61,557 bases of DNA from Tepidisphaeraceae bacterium (lineage in GTDB: Bacteria; Planctomycetota; Phycisphaerae; Tepidisphaerales; Tepidisphaeraceae): NCBI GenBank assembly GCA_035998445.1, contig DASYHQ010000024.1, positions 1 to 61,557 of the forward strand, read 5' to 3'. Numbering within the stretch: the stretch's first letter is position 1; each line of letters begins with the position of its first letter. The position numbers and the translations under genes were made by a program. The notes beneath the pieces were generated by a model that saw nothing but the letters and a program-made list of their open reading frames with translations, was not told the origin of the DNA and did not search any database. Below are positions 61,426-61,557 of this stretch, in pieces.

Positions 61426-61557
61426 TTATGCACTTTTCTCCCAGTTCACGAGTTTCGCGAGCATGAGGATCGCGAACGCGATCAGGTGCATCCCTCTCAA
61501 CGTCGACGCCAGGCGTTCGTAGTCCTTGGCCAGCCTTCGGAAGCGCGCCATCCACGC
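61426..61557 (-). CDS. IS5-family transposase, C-terminal end (continues beyond the window)
   Basis: Read on the minus strand, the last 43 residues are [43 protein letters not shown], ending at TAA (61428-61426). This matches the conserved C-terminus of IS5-group transposases ([11 protein letters not shown]...[11 protein letters not shown]). The element's end, with sequence starting GAGCGTGTTATGCA, lies at about 61419-61432 and abuts the IS630 target TA. The rest is outside the window. Confidence 0.8.
   Translation of the reverse strand, partial: AWMARFRRLAKDYERLASTLRGMHLIAFAILMLAKLVNWEKSA

Noticed and set aside
1-61557. CRISPR array, tRNA or rRNA genes.
   Set aside because: No regularly spaced short repeats, cloverleaf-like tails or rRNA signatures were noticed on either strand; not excluded by computation.

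Overview
The window looks like a chromosome segment of a Planctomycetota bacterium, probably a Phycisphaerae-like soil or sediment lineage. This is inferred from very high GC, PEP-CTERM sorting tails, secreted proteins that begin with the planctomycete-type 'LE.R.LLF/S' motif, a type II pseudopilin with FTLVE, small CPxCG zinc-ribbon proteins and few operon overlaps. No rRNA, tRNA or CRISPR array was seen, so the assignment rests on protein style only.

Layout. (1) 1-2506: remains of an integrative element: the C-terminal part of a serine recombinase fused at about base 487 to the truncated end of an antisense gene, then three small co-oriented genes, the first with a terminase-small-subunit-like HTH. 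(2) 2708-6285: a lower-GC, translationally coupled pair of an AAA ATPase and a subtilisin-like (S8) protease, interrupted near its C-terminus by one in-frame TAA. This pair looks like an acquired conflict or defence module. (3) 6659-28800: a polysaccharide-degradation locus on one strand. It holds an alginate-lyase-like protein, a GntR-LacI chimeric regulator, a pseudopilin, two paralogous secreted proteins of unknown fold, a PEP-CTERM protein, a multidomain carbohydrate-binding protein, a GH-A-like hydrolase with CBM9-like modules, a heparinase II/III-like lyase, a CBM9-like protein and a GH35-like beta-galactosidase. (4) 29370-38239: a fatty-acid-desaturase-family enzyme with a two-fold-repeat membrane protein, two small zinc-ribbon proteins, an SGNH hydrolase lacking its usual His, a CHRD/DUF4114 secreted protein, an exported hypothetical protein and a DUF6492-like glycosyltransferase. 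(5) 38240-40885: mostly non-coding, with a roughly 700-bp sequence duplicated in diverged tandem copies. (6) 40886-60207: a 5,920-residue RHS/YD-repeat polymorphic toxin ending in a WHH nuclease domain, its probable immunity gene, and a second headless RHS core-plus-CT cassette. (7) 60210-61557: an intact IS630-family element with a -1 frameshift transposase, inserted exactly at the edge of an IS5-like element.

The most unusual items are these. A dispersed element of about 130 bp (32911-33038 and 38362-38495) has predicted stems that differ between the copies by compensatory base changes, which suggests an undescribed structured RNA. The RHS toxin array has a spare 3' cassette sharing near-identical core DNA. 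The ATPase-subtilase pair carries a nonsense codon. The 700-bp tandem duplication is unexplained. All functional calls are from reading motifs; no database search was possible.
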